Of a DNA stretch of 64,000 nucleotides, positions 17,255 through 25,207 are shown one piece after another. The stretch is from JANYGA01 sp031420415 (GTDB taxonomy: Bacteria > Vulcanimicrobiota > Vulcanimicrobiia > Vulcanimicrobiales > Vulcanimicrobiaceae). Both the position numbers and the translations under genes were made by a program. The DNA is taken from positions 1-64,000 of the forward strand of contig JANOMT010000006.1 of NCBI GenBank assembly GCA_031420415.1, written 5' to 3'. Below the pieces are notes generated by a model. The model was given only the letters and a program-made list of their open reading frames with translations, ran no database searches and was not told the origin of the DNA. Within the stretch, counting starts at the first letter, position 1. Every line of letters begins with the position of its first letter.

Positions 17255-17267
17255 GTTTCCCTCTCGT

Positions 17268-17354
17268 GCGCAAGTGGCGGAATTGGTAGACGCACTAGCT
17301 TGAGGGGCTAGCGCTCGCAAGGGCGTGCTGGTTCGAGTCCAGTCTCGCGCACCA
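17268..17354 (+). tRNA. tRNA-Leu (anticodon GAG)
   Basis: An 87-base class II tRNA with encoded CCA at 17352-17354. The acceptor 5' arm GCGCAAG pairs with CTCGCGC with one A-C mismatch. The D-region AATTGGTAGACG is the leucine form. The anticodon stem CTAGC/GCTAG encloses loop TTGAGGG, giving GAG. The long variable arm is CGCTCGCAAGGGCG, and the T arm is GCTGG-TTCGAGT-CCAGT. It has its own promoter upstream and a terminator downstream, so it is a single-gene transcription unit. No integrase or attachment-site duplication is visible beside it. Confidence 0.95.
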
Positions 17355-17379
17355 TACGATCGACCAACGAAACCAACAT

Positions 17380-17411
17380 GGAGCGGCTGTTCGCAGCAGG
17401 CTCCGTTTTCG
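17380..17411 (+). terminator. Rho-independent terminator after tRNA-Leu
   Basis: GGAGC (17380-17384) pairs with GCTCC (17400-17404) and, above a small asymmetric bulge, GCTG pairs with CAGC closing a TTCG tetraloop (17390-17393). GTTTTCGTTG follows. Upstream AACGAAACC makes it usable from the convergent carbonic anhydrase gene as well. Confidence 0.75.
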
Positions 17412-17431
17412 TTGCTCGGCGCACCCGCAAT

Positions 17432-17926
17432 CTAGACATGGACCTCTCGGACGTGGCCCGTCTCGATTTCGTAGATGAAGCCACGGACGTGGTCGCGGTG
17501 CGGGAGAAACGGATGCGCGCGCACGCGTTCGACGGCGTCGCGGACCGCGCGATCGATATCGTCGAAGGCACCGAAGCCGTACGGCGGTGCGTGCCCGACC
17601 TCCGCGACGAGCGTTGCGTTGAGCGCCGCTTCGTCCGTGCCATGAAGACCGCACCCGGTGTGGTGCATGAGGACGATCTCGCGTGTCTGCATCGTGCGCT
17701 GTGAGAGCACGAGGGAGCGGAGCATGTCGTCGGTTGCGAGTCCACCGGCGTTGCGCAAGATGTGCGCCTGCCCCGAATCGAGGCCGAAGATGCGGAAAAT
17801 ATCGATTCGAGAGTCCATGCACGTGACGATCGCAACGTGCTCGGTTGGGATGACTTCACGGGGGCCTTCGAAATCGGCCTCGTGGAGGACTGCGTTTCGG
17901 ACGAGGGCTTCGGTTGCGGTGCTCAC
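17432..17926 (-). CDS. Beta-class carbonic anhydrase
   Basis: Interconverts CO2 and bicarbonate. It has 164 residues, the short form of the beta class. Zinc ligands and the Asp-Arg dyad are visible: CMDSRID (about residues 36-42) supplies Cys, Asp and Arg, and HHTGCG (about 88-93) supplies His and Cys. HILRNAGG is a further family signature. The GTG at 17926 opens STATEALVRN just ahead of the domain; the open frame continues 85 codons upstream but that part has no family similarity and covers the divergent promoter space. It is divergent from the RND pump and convergent with the tRNA. Confidence 0.9.
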   Translation of the reverse strand: MSTATEALVRNAVLHEADFEGPREVIPTEHVAIVTCMDSRIDIFRIFGLDSGQAHILRNAGGLATDDMLRSLVLSQRTMQTREIVLMHHTGCGLHGTDEAALNATLVAEVGHAPPYGFGAFDDIDRAVRDAVERVRAHPFLPHRDHVRGFIYEIETGHVREVHV

Positions 17927-18125
17927 GTGAGCTTTTTCTTTGCTATGCCGAGGCGGGCGCCCCTTGCGATGAACGATCGTCGTCTCGAACACGGGGTTTT
18001 CCCAGATTGGTGTGGCAACGTGGAAGAAACGTGCCCGAACGGGGCTGCGGGCCGAAACACCGGCGTCGAAGCATTGGTATGTCGGGCGATATCTGCCCGG
18101 GCCGTTCATGGAGCCAAGAGTTCGT

Positions 18126-21100
18126 ATGTGGTTGACGCGATTTGCGATTTCCCGACCGGTCATCACGGCGATGGTTTTCATCGGGCTCGCGATCTACGGG
18201 CTCTTTTCGTATCTCTCACTCGGCGTCAACCTCTTCCCGAATGTCTCGTTCCCGATCGTCGCCATTCACGCGAGCTATCCCGGCGCTTCGCCCGCCGAGA
18301 TGGAGAAGCTCGTCATCAAGCCGATCGAAGATCAGATCGACGGCATGGAGAATCTCGACCGTCTCTCCGCGACGGCGCAAGAAGGCACCGCGACCGTCAT
18401 TGCCAAGTTCAAACTCGACAGCGACCTCAATTACGAGACGATCGACGTTCAGCGCCGCGTCGACACCGCACGCATCTACATGCCGAGCGATATCACGCCC
18501 CCCGAGGTTACGAAGTTCGGGACGGGAAGCGACCCGATCATCGAAGAGGCCGTCAGTTCGCAAAAACTCTCGGCGGCCGAACTTTCCGATCTCGTCACGA
18601 ATCGCATCGTGCCCGAACTCAAAGCGGTCGCGGGCGTGCTCAGCGTCGATACCGCGGGCGATACCGCGCGCGAAATACACGTGTATCCCGATCAATCACG
18701 GCTGCTCGCAGCGAACGCCACACTCGCCGATCTGAGCTCGGTCCTCGAACGCAATAACGCCAATCTTCCGGGTGGTCGTATCGATTCGGCGTCGCAAGAG
18801 ACGACGGTCTCCGTGCACGCCGACATTACGGCACCGCAGGATATTCTGCTCCTTCCCGTCGCCGTGCCCGGTGGCGCGCAGAAAACGTTGCGCGTCGGGG
18901 ATCTCGCGCGCGTCGACGACGGCCACGTCGAGCAGCGCCGACCCACGCACTACAACGGCCACGCCTCGATCTTACTCGAGGTGCAACGCCAGATCGACGC
19001 CGATACGCTCAAGACGACCGAACTCACGCGCGCGGCGATCGCGAAACTCGCAGCCGAATTTCCCAACGTTACGTTCGGTGAGATCGACGCATCGGCGGAT
19101 TATACGCGCGCCTCGGTCAACGGCGTGTTGCAGAGCCTGCTCGAAGGCATCGTGCTTACCGCGATCGTGATGCTACTTTTCTTGCACGCGTGGCGCAACG
19201 CCGTCGTCGTCATGATCGCGATTCCGACCTCGTTGCTCGCGACGTTCATCGTGATGAAGCTCATGGGCTTCACCGTCGATGTCATCTCGCTCATGGGCCT
19301 CGGGCTCACGATCGGTATCCTCGTCGACGACTCGATCGTCGTGCTCGAAAATATCACGCGTCATCGCGATATGGACGAGTCGCCGATGGACGCGGCAATC
19401 AACGGCCGCACCGAGATCGGCAACGCCGCAATCGCGATCACGCTCGTCGACGTCGTCGTATTTTTGCCGATTGCGTTTCTCTCCGGCATCGTCGGTAAGT
19501 ACATGAAAGAGTTCGGCATCGTCATCGTCGTTGCGACGCTCTTTTCGTTGCTCGTCTCGTTCACTCTCACGCCGCTACTCGCGGGCCGTTGGTCGGTCAA
19601 AGAGCGCAGCGGTGCCGTGCCGTGGTGGGCGCGTGGCTTTCAAGGCGCCTTCGATACGCTCGGCCGTTGGTACGCGGAACGCGCGTTACCGTGGTGCCTG
19701 CGCAATCGCATCCTCGTGCCGCTCGTCTGCGTCGCGCTCATCATCGGCGCCGTCTCGCTCGTGCCGCTCGGCTTCATCGGCTCGGAGTTCATTCCGTCGT
19801 CGAATACGGGCGTGCTCAACGGGTCCGTGCAGTATCCCGTCGGGCAACCGCTTTCGACGACGGCAGCTGCGATCTCGCGCCTCGAAGGCCGTTTGCTCGC
19901 ACTCGACGGCGTGAAATCCGTGCTCACGACGGTCGGCACGAAACGCTCCGGCATGGGCAATAATACCGGCGGCAATCTCGCGACGTTTACGGTGATTCTC
20001 GAAAAGTCGCGCCGCCGCGAGACGGATCGCGTGCTCGCCGAGGCGACGAAGCTCGGAAGTTTCGTTCCCGGTGGTGATTATCAGATCGCAAAAGAAGGCG
20101 GCGCCGGCGGCGGCGGGGCGGCGATCCAGTTTACGATGACGGGTCCCGATGCGGCGCTCGATGCGGGTGCGGCACAGATCGCGTCGCTCATTCGCAAGCA
20201 GCCCGGCGCCGTCAACGTTTCCGCGGGCGCCGATAGCCGGGGGCCGCGCCTCAACATCCATATCGATCCCGCACGCGCGGCCGTGCTCGGCATCGCGCCG
20301 GGCGATGCTGCGACGGCGGCGCGCATCGCGATCGGTGGCGTGATCTCGACGAAGGTTCGCTTGCAGAACGGGCTTACCGACGTGCGGCTCGAGTTGCCGC
20401 CGACGGAACGTAACGACATCGCGGTCATCCGCGCGGTGCGCGTGCGCGCGGCAGATGGCAGCATGGTTCCGCTCGGGCAAGTCGCCGATTTTTCGACGAC
20501 GCGCGCGCCCACGAAGATCGAACGCCAATCGCGCAATCGCGTCGTGCGTGTGACCGCCGATGTCGATCCCAACGCCGGTGTGTCGCTCGGCAAGATCCTC
20601 GCGCCGATCCAAGCGAAGATATCCGAGCCCGGCTATCTTCCCGCAGGCGTCCACGCGCTCGCCGATGGCGATGCGGATCTTTATAACCAAACCTTTACGA
20701 GCATGGGCCTCGCGTTGCTCACGTCGTTCATACTCGTTTACATGCTCATGGTCGTGCTCTATGGATCGTTCGTCGAACCGTTCGTCGTGATGTTTGCGGT
20801 GCCGGTCTCGATCGTCGGCGCGCTCGGCGGCCTCGCGGTGCGCCATCAGACGCTCAATCTCTTCTCGCTCATCGCGATCGTCATGCTCTTCGGGCTCGTT
20901 TCCAAGAACGGCATCTTGCTCGTCGACTACGCGAACCAACAGCGCAAGAAATTTGGCCTCTCCGTTCAAGAAGCGATGCTCGCGGCTGCGAAGACGCGCT
21001 TCCGACCGATTCTCATGACGACGTTCGCGATGATCTTCGGCATGTTGCCACTCTCGCTCGGCATCACTGAGGGCGCCGAGGAACGCGCGTCGATGGGAAC

Positions 21101-21287
21101 GGTCCTCATCGGCGGCCTCCTGAGTTCGTTGATCCTCACGCTCGCTCTCGTTCCCGTGATCTATACGTTCGTGATGGGCGGCGCGGAGAAACGCGAGAAG
21201 AAGCAGGCGAAGCGTGCGTCGCGCGACGGCGAACGCGGGCGTCCGGAGTTCGAACGCCCGATCGGCCTCGGCGCGCCGGGCGACTGA
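18126..21287 (+). CDS. RND-family efflux transporter permease
   Basis: A ~1053-residue AcrB/MdtB-like inner-membrane pump. TM1 follows MWLTRFAISRPVITAM; the first periplasmic lobe begins NLFPNVSFPIV. The proton relay is intact: paired Asp in GILVDDSIVVLENI (helix 4) and Lys in GLVSKNGILLVDYAN (helix 10). The long second periplasmic lobe contains a Gly-rich stretch near residue 660. The ATG at 18126 is used because the family starts at this Met; one at 18108 adds six residues. The C-terminal tail is charged. No membrane-fusion protein or outer-membrane channel gene is adjacent, so partners must be encoded elsewhere. Confidence 0.93.
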   Translation: MWLTRFAISRPVITAMVFIGLAIYGLFSYLSLGVNLFPNVSFPIVAIHASYPGASPAEMEKLVIKPIEDQIDGMENLDRLSATAQEGTATVIAKFKLDSDLNYETIDVQRRVDTARIYMPSDITPPEVTKFGTGSDPIIEEAVSSQKLSAAELSDLVTNRIVPELKAVAGVLSVDTAGDTAREIHVYPDQSRLLAANATLADLSSVLERNNANLPGGRIDSASQETTVSVHADITAPQDILLLPVAVPGGAQKTLRVGDLARVDDGHVEQRRPTHYNGHASILLEVQRQIDADTLKTTELTRAAIAKLAAEFPNVTFGEIDASADYTRASVNGVLQSLLEGIVLTAIVMLLFLHAWRNAVVVMIAIPTSLLATFIVMKLMGFTVDVISLMGLGLTIGILVDDSIVVLENITRHRDMDESPMDAAINGRTEIGNAAIAITLVDVVVFLPIAFLSGIVGKYMKEFGIVIVVATLFSLLVSFTLTPLLAGRWSVKERSGAVPWWARGFQGAFDTLGRWYAERALPWCLRNRILVPLVCVALIIGAVSLVPLGFIGSEFIPSSNTGVLNGSVQYPVGQPLSTTAAAISRLEGRLLALDGVKSVLTTVGTKRSGMGNNTGGNLATFTVILEKSRRRETDRVLAEATKLGSFVPGGDYQIAKEGGAGGGGAAIQFTMTGPDAALDAGAAQIASLIRKQPGAVNVSAGADSRGPRLNIHIDPARAAVLGIAPGDAATAARIAIGGVISTKVRLQNGLTDVRLELPPTERNDIAVIRAVRVRAADGSMVPLGQVADFSTTRAPTKIERQSRNRVVRVTADVDPNAGVSLGKILAPIQAKISEPGYLPAGVHALADGDADLYNQTFTSMGLALLTSFILVYMLMVVLYGSFVEPFVVMFAVPVSIVGALGGLAVRHQTLNLFSLIAIVMLFGLVSKNGILLVDYANQQRKKFGLSVQEAMLAAAKTRFRPILMTTFAMIFGMLPLSLGITEGAEERASMGTVLIGGLLSSLILTLALVPVIYTFVMGGAEKREKKQAKRASRDGERGRPEFERPIGLGAPGD

Positions 21288-21354
21288 GCGGTCGTTTTCT
21301 GGGTAAAGATTGATTTCGGAAGCCCATTTACCAGACCACAAGGAAAATCCAGAC

Positions 21355-22434
21355 ATGCAATTTTCAATTATTCGTAAAACGACGGTCGGCGCGACGGCGC
21401 TCGGCACGTTGCTCGCCATCACGACGTTGCCCGCGTGGGCCTTATCCGTCACGGTCAACGGCCAGACCGCGACCTTCAACCCGCCGCCGATCGAACGCGC
21501 GGGGCGTGTCTTCGTACCCTTACGCGGCGTCTTCGAACGTTTGGGCGCAAGCGTCGTGTACCAGGGCGGCGTGATCAACGCGACGGGGAATAACCGCACG
21601 ATCTCGCTGAGAATTGGTTCGACGACCGCCGCGATCAATGGCGAAGCGAAAACGATCGATGTCGCGCCGTTCATCATCGGTGCGAGTACGTACGTCCCAC
21701 TTCGCTTCGTTTCCGAAGCGCTTGGCGCTGGCGTCAACTACGATTCGAGTAACGCGATCGTCGCACTCACCACGAGCGGAAACGTCGCCATCGCTCCAGC
21801 CGGCCCCGCTGCAACGAGCGCGCCTGCAGCCGCACCAGTTGGCAACATCCTCAAAGACTTCGAGCCCGGAAACGGTGCGGTCGTCACCTCGACGAAGCCG
21901 ACGGTTTCTGCAAACTTCAATGCGAACGTCGATCCCAACAGCGTTCATTTGTTGCTCGACGGCCGCGATATCACGAGTGCGTCGACGACGTCGACGACGG
22001 GCTTCGTCTACGCACCGCCGTCACCATTGCAATCGATCAAGCACACGGCTTCGGCATCGGGCAAGCTCGCGAGTGGCGGAAGCTTCGCGCAGACGTGGTC
22101 GTTCACGACGGGCACCGAGACGCCACGGAATAGCTTGACGCTCTCGACGCCGATCGACGAAAGCACTGTCGGTCAAAACTTCGAAATCAAGGGAAAGACG
22201 TTGCCCAACGCCCGGATCCACATCAACGCGGGTGCGACGGCGAGCCTCGGTGGCGTTTTCGCCTTCGGTGCGGGAAATTACACGGGTGATACGATCGCCG
22301 ATGGCAACGGTAACTTCTCACAAGCCGTCTCGTTGCAAACCGTCAGCGGCGCGACGATCGGTCTGACCGTTACCTCGACCGATACCGCGACCAAAGAGAG
22401 CGCCCAGAAGAAACTGCGACTGCGCGCCCAATAA
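21355..22434 (+). CDS. Secreted stalk-domain protein (copper amine oxidase N-like) with Ig-like domains
   Basis: A 359-residue exported protein. The signal peptide runs to about residue 30 (core TALGTLLAITTLPAWA). Residues 31-140 are a copper-amine-oxidase-N-like domain with its repeated signature (VFVPLRGVFERLGASV and YVPLRFVSEALGAGV). A Pro/Ala linker follows, then a beta-sandwich region (NPNSVHLLLDGRDITS type) and another Ig-like unit to the end. These domains bind cell-wall or surface partners; no enzyme site is visible. The ATG at 21355 has AGGAAAA about 8 bases upstream. The SDR gene starts 7 bases after the stop, so this leads a run of overlapping genes to 26727. Confidence 0.88.
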   Translation: MQFSIIRKTTVGATALGTLLAITTLPAWALSVTVNGQTATFNPPPIERAGRVFVPLRGVFERLGASVVYQGGVINATGNNRTISLRIGSTTAAINGEAKTIDVAPFIIGASTYVPLRFVSEALGAGVNYDSSNAIVALTTSGNVAIAPAGPAATSAPAAAPVGNILKDFEPGNGAVVTSTKPTVSANFNANVDPNSVHLLLDGRDITSASTTSTTGFVYAPPSPLQSIKHTASASGKLASGGSFAQTWSFTTGTETPRNSLTLSTPIDESTVGQNFEIKGKTLPNARIHINAGATASLGGVFAFGAGNYTGDTIADGNGNFSQAVSLQTVSGATIGLTVTSTDTATKESAQKKLRLRAQ

Positions 22435-22441
22435 CGGCGGG

Positions 22442-23188
22442 GTGTCTCTCCAGCGCACCGCGTTCATTACTGCTGCGGCGCGAGGCCTCGCGCGCGGGAT
22501 CGCTACCGATCTCGCGTGCGGCGGTTATCGCGTCGCTTTCACGTATCGTGGCGATGGAACGTCGCCCGAGGCGACGCTCGCGGCCATTCGCGCGCGTGGC
22601 GGTGACGCGCTCGCAATCGCAGCCGACCATGGCATTGCGGGGCAGACGGAGCGCGCGATCGCGGATGCGCGCGAAGTGCTCGGGCCGATCGACGTGCTGG
22701 TGCACGCGGTGGGGCCGATCGTCGTTAAGCGCTTCGCAAAATCGACGATGGGCGAATTCCGCGAGATGGTCGCGGGCAATCTCGAAAGCGCGGTGGAAGC
22801 GTCGTTTGCCGTTCTCCCCGCGATGCGCGAGCGCGGCTTCGGTCGACTCGTCTTTTTTGGGATGAACGGCACGCATATAACGCTTCCCGCGCGCAGCATG
22901 AGTCTCTACGGTGCGGCAAAGGCGGGCGTCGTGCAATTTGCGCGGACGCTCTCGCTGGAAGAAGCCGAACACGGGATTACGGTCAACATCATCGAGCCCG
23001 GAGACATCCGCGATAAGGACGTCGACCGCGAAGGCGCGCGCGCGATCCCTGCAAACAACCCGACGCGGCATGCGGGATCGTGGGAAGATATCGCTTACGC
23101 GGTGCGCTTTTTGGTTTCCGATCAGGCGAGTTTTGTGAACGGACAGACGATCGGGGTCAATGGAGGACTCGTGGAGCCGCACGAGTGA
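22442..23188 (+). CDS. Short-chain dehydrogenase/reductase (FabG-like), altered catalytic Ser
   Basis: A 248-residue classical SDR fold. The nucleotide-binding loop is TAAARGLARGIA instead of the usual TGxxxGIG. The catalytic Tyr-Lys is present in YGAAKAG (about residues 156-162). The strand that normally carries the catalytic Ser reads LVFFGMNGTH; a Thr may take over, or activity may differ from 3-ketoacyl reductases. The C terminus GQTIGVNGG is standard. The GTG at 22442 follows the stalk-protein gene closely and the stop overlaps the next GTG by GTGA. Substrate is unknown. Confidence 0.85.
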   Translation: MSLQRTAFITAAARGLARGIATDLACGGYRVAFTYRGDGTSPEATLAAIRARGGDALAIAADHGIAGQTERAIADAREVLGPIDVLVHAVGPIVVKRFAKSTMGEFREMVAGNLESAVEASFAVLPAMRERGFGRLVFFGMNGTHITLPARSMSLYGAAKAGVVQFARTLSLEEAEHGITVNIIEPGDIRDKDVDREGARAIPANNPTRHAGSWEDIAYAVRFLVSDQASFVNGQTIGVNGGLVEPHE

Positions 23189-24669
23189 CGGCGCTCCTGT
23201 GGGCCATTATCGCGTGCGTCGTGCTCGTACGTGGCATCGTCGCATTCAAGCTCCCGCTTACGGGCGATGAAGCCTATTATTGGGAGTGGAGTCGTCATCT
23301 CGCGTGGGGATACGTCGATCATCCGCCACTCGTAGCGTGGACGATTGCCGCGTTCACCGCATTCGGCCAGACGCCCGGGCTCGTGCGGTTGGGCTTCGTA
23401 CTCTGCGGACTCATCGCATCGATTGCGATTGCGGGCTGTGCGACGGAGCTTACCGGAGATCGCCGCGCCGGTGCGATCGCCGCACTCGCGCTCGCGCTTA
23501 CGCCCCTAGCATCGCTCGCATTCGGTTCGGCATCGCCCGACGGTCCGTATCTCATGTTCTGGTCGCTCGCGCTGTATTTCGGGGCGCGCGCGTTCAAGGG
23601 CGACGGACTGCGCGATTGGTCGTTGCTCGGCGTCGCGATCGCGGGCGTCTTGCTCTCGCGCGTGCTCGGCTACGCGCTGCCGTTCGGCATCTGCGCGTAC
23701 GCGTTGCTGACGCCGAGCGTGCGTCACGTTTGGCGACGTGGTTTGCCGCTGGGGCTCGGCATTGCAGCCGCCCTGTACGCGCCCTTTCTCCTCTGGAACG
23801 CGCAACACGATTGGGTCACGCTCGGCTTCGCACTCGTGCATCGTCACGAGGAAGCGCATTCGTTCGATCTGCATCGCGTCGGTGTGCTCTTGCTCACGCA
23901 AGCCGCAGCCTATTCGCCGGGTATCTTTCTCGCGGTGCTCGTGCTCGCGTTTCGGCCGCGCAACGCCTATCTCGCGTGGACCGCGATCCCGCAACTCCTC
24001 ATCGTGACGGGGCTCGCGTTCGTGGAGAAAGTCGAGATCCATTGGATTTTCGGAACGCTCGTCTCGCTCTCCGCGATGCTCGGCGTGGCGTACACGCAGA
24101 TCTCGCATCGCATGAAGATCGTGTGGACGACGATCTGCGTCGTTCCCGGCGCGATTCTCGTGCCCGCGATCTTGGCGGTTTCGTTCGCACCGATTCCGAT
24201 CTATAACGTCGTGCATCGCGAGACGGGAGCGCAACTGCGCAACGGCGGGCCATTCGAAATCATGACGTACGCGATGGTCGCGCGCGATGCCGCGCGCTTG
24301 GCGAAAGAACGCGACGCCGTCGTGATGACCGACGGATACGGGCTCTCGTCGGTGATGGATTTCGATGCGGGCATCGCGCCCGTCGTCATCGGCTACGATT
24401 GGCAAGGCCGCGAATCGCGCCAGTGGTATCCCGATGGCAATCGCCCGACACGCGCGCTCTTCGTCGATAAAGAACCGCTTTCGACGCGACCCGATATCGC
24501 GATACATTTGCGCCGCGCGTGTGCGCGCGTGGTCGATGGCGGCACGCATCCGTATAGCTTTGGCGGCACGACGCCGCGCGCGTATTACTTTACGTGGTGC
24601 GAGGGCCTCGGCAGCGACGGCCTCGCGATCCTCCGCTGGGAACGCGAGGCGCAAGCGAACGATGCTTGA
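23185..24669 (+). CDS. GT39/ArnT-like membrane glycosyltransferase
   Basis: A 494-residue protein with about 10-12 hydrophobic helices. The first loop has LPLTGDEAYYWEWSRHLAWGYVDHPP, the GT-C/PMT_2 signature with the catalytic Asp-Glu pair. SPDGPYLMFW and the conserved WNAQHDW loop follow. The C-terminal third (from about residue 370) is a soluble periplasmic domain. It should move a sugar from a polyprenyl-phosphate donor to an envelope acceptor. The GTG at 23185 overlaps the SDR stop; the frame ends 8 bases inside the next gene. Confidence 0.87.
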   Translation: MTALLWAIIACVVLVRGIVAFKLPLTGDEAYYWEWSRHLAWGYVDHPPLVAWTIAAFTAFGQTPGLVRLGFVLCGLIASIAIAGCATELTGDRRAGAIAALALALTPLASLAFGSASPDGPYLMFWSLALYFGARAFKGDGLRDWSLLGVAIAGVLLSRVLGYALPFGICAYALLTPSVRHVWRRGLPLGLGIAAALYAPFLLWNAQHDWVTLGFALVHRHEEAHSFDLHRVGVLLLTQAAAYSPGIFLAVLVLAFRPRNAYLAWTAIPQLLIVTGLAFVEKVEIHWIFGTLVSLSAMLGVAYTQISHRMKIVWTTICVVPGAILVPAILAVSFAPIPIYNVVHRETGAQLRNGGPFEIMTYAMVARDAARLAKERDAVVMTDGYGLSSVMDFDAGIAPVVIGYDWQGRESRQWYPDGNRPTRALFVDKEPLSTRPDIAIHLRRACARVVDGGTHPYSFGGTTPRAYYFTWCEGLGSDGLAILRWEREAQANDA

Positions 24670-25207
24670 TTACATTCCGCTTTCGGCGTCGGCTGGGCGG
24701 CGGCTCGCAACGAACGAATTACGTTCGCTCGCAACGCAACGCATGCGCGACCTCGGGTACGCCTACGTGGGCAACGAGTTTTCGCCGCAATCGACGGGCC
24801 TGCGCTTCGACGTGATCGGCGTAGCGAAGTATACGCGGCAGGTGCGGATCTACGAAATCAAATCGTCGCGCGGCGATTTTCTCACCGATGCGAAATGGGA
24901 ACGCTATCTGCCGTACTGCACGCACTTCAGTTTCGTCGCACCTGCCGGGGCGATCTTTCGCTTCGAACTCGATCGCGCGATCGGCCTCATCGAATACGGT
25001 GCGCCCGCATTCGAGCGCATGCGCCGCGCGCGCCGCTACGGTATGACGATCGTTCGCGAGGATTGCCTGCGTGCGACGCGACCCTCGCAACGGATCCGCG
25101 ATCACGTCGGAGATGCCGAATGGATCGCGCTTTTGGAAACGCTCGCACTCGGTGCGCGAAACGACACGACGATCGCGCCGACGTTCGACGATGGGTCCGG
25201 CATCTGA
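24662..25207 (+). CDS. MmcB-like PD-(D/E)xK nuclease-fold protein
   Basis: A 181-residue protein. Its core matches the MmcB family: LGYAYVGNEF, RFDVIGVAKYT with the motif Asp, YEIKSSRGDFLTDAKWERYL with the E-x-K of the PD-(D/E)xK fold, then YCTHFSFVAP. MmcB of Caulobacter is linked to mutagenic DNA repair; other members may be nucleases. It is wedged between a glycosyltransferase and a PBP4-type lipoprotein with overlaps on both sides, so the operon looks mixed rather than repair-specific. Confidence 0.75.
   Translation: MLDYIPLSASAGRRLATNELRSLATQRMRDLGYAYVGNEFSPQSTGLRFDVIGVAKYTRQVRIYEIKSSRGDFLTDAKWERYLPYCTHFSFVAPAGAIFRFELDRAIGLIEYGAPAFERMRRARRYGMTIVREDCLRATRPSQRIRDHVGDAEWIALLETLALGARNDTTIAPTFDDGSGI

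Noticed and set aside
17268..17354. tRNA-Leu as an integration site for a mobile element
   Set aside because: No integrase, no partial tRNA repeat downstream, and the neighbouring genes look native.
17927..18181. N-terminal extension of the carbonic anhydrase
   Set aside because: No beta-carbonic anhydrase similarity in these 85 codons, and the region must hold divergent promoters for the RND gene.
19686..21737. A 683-codon open frame on the minus strand
   Set aside because: Antisense to the RND pump, with a charged low-complexity product and no ribosome site. The plus-strand gene is unambiguous.
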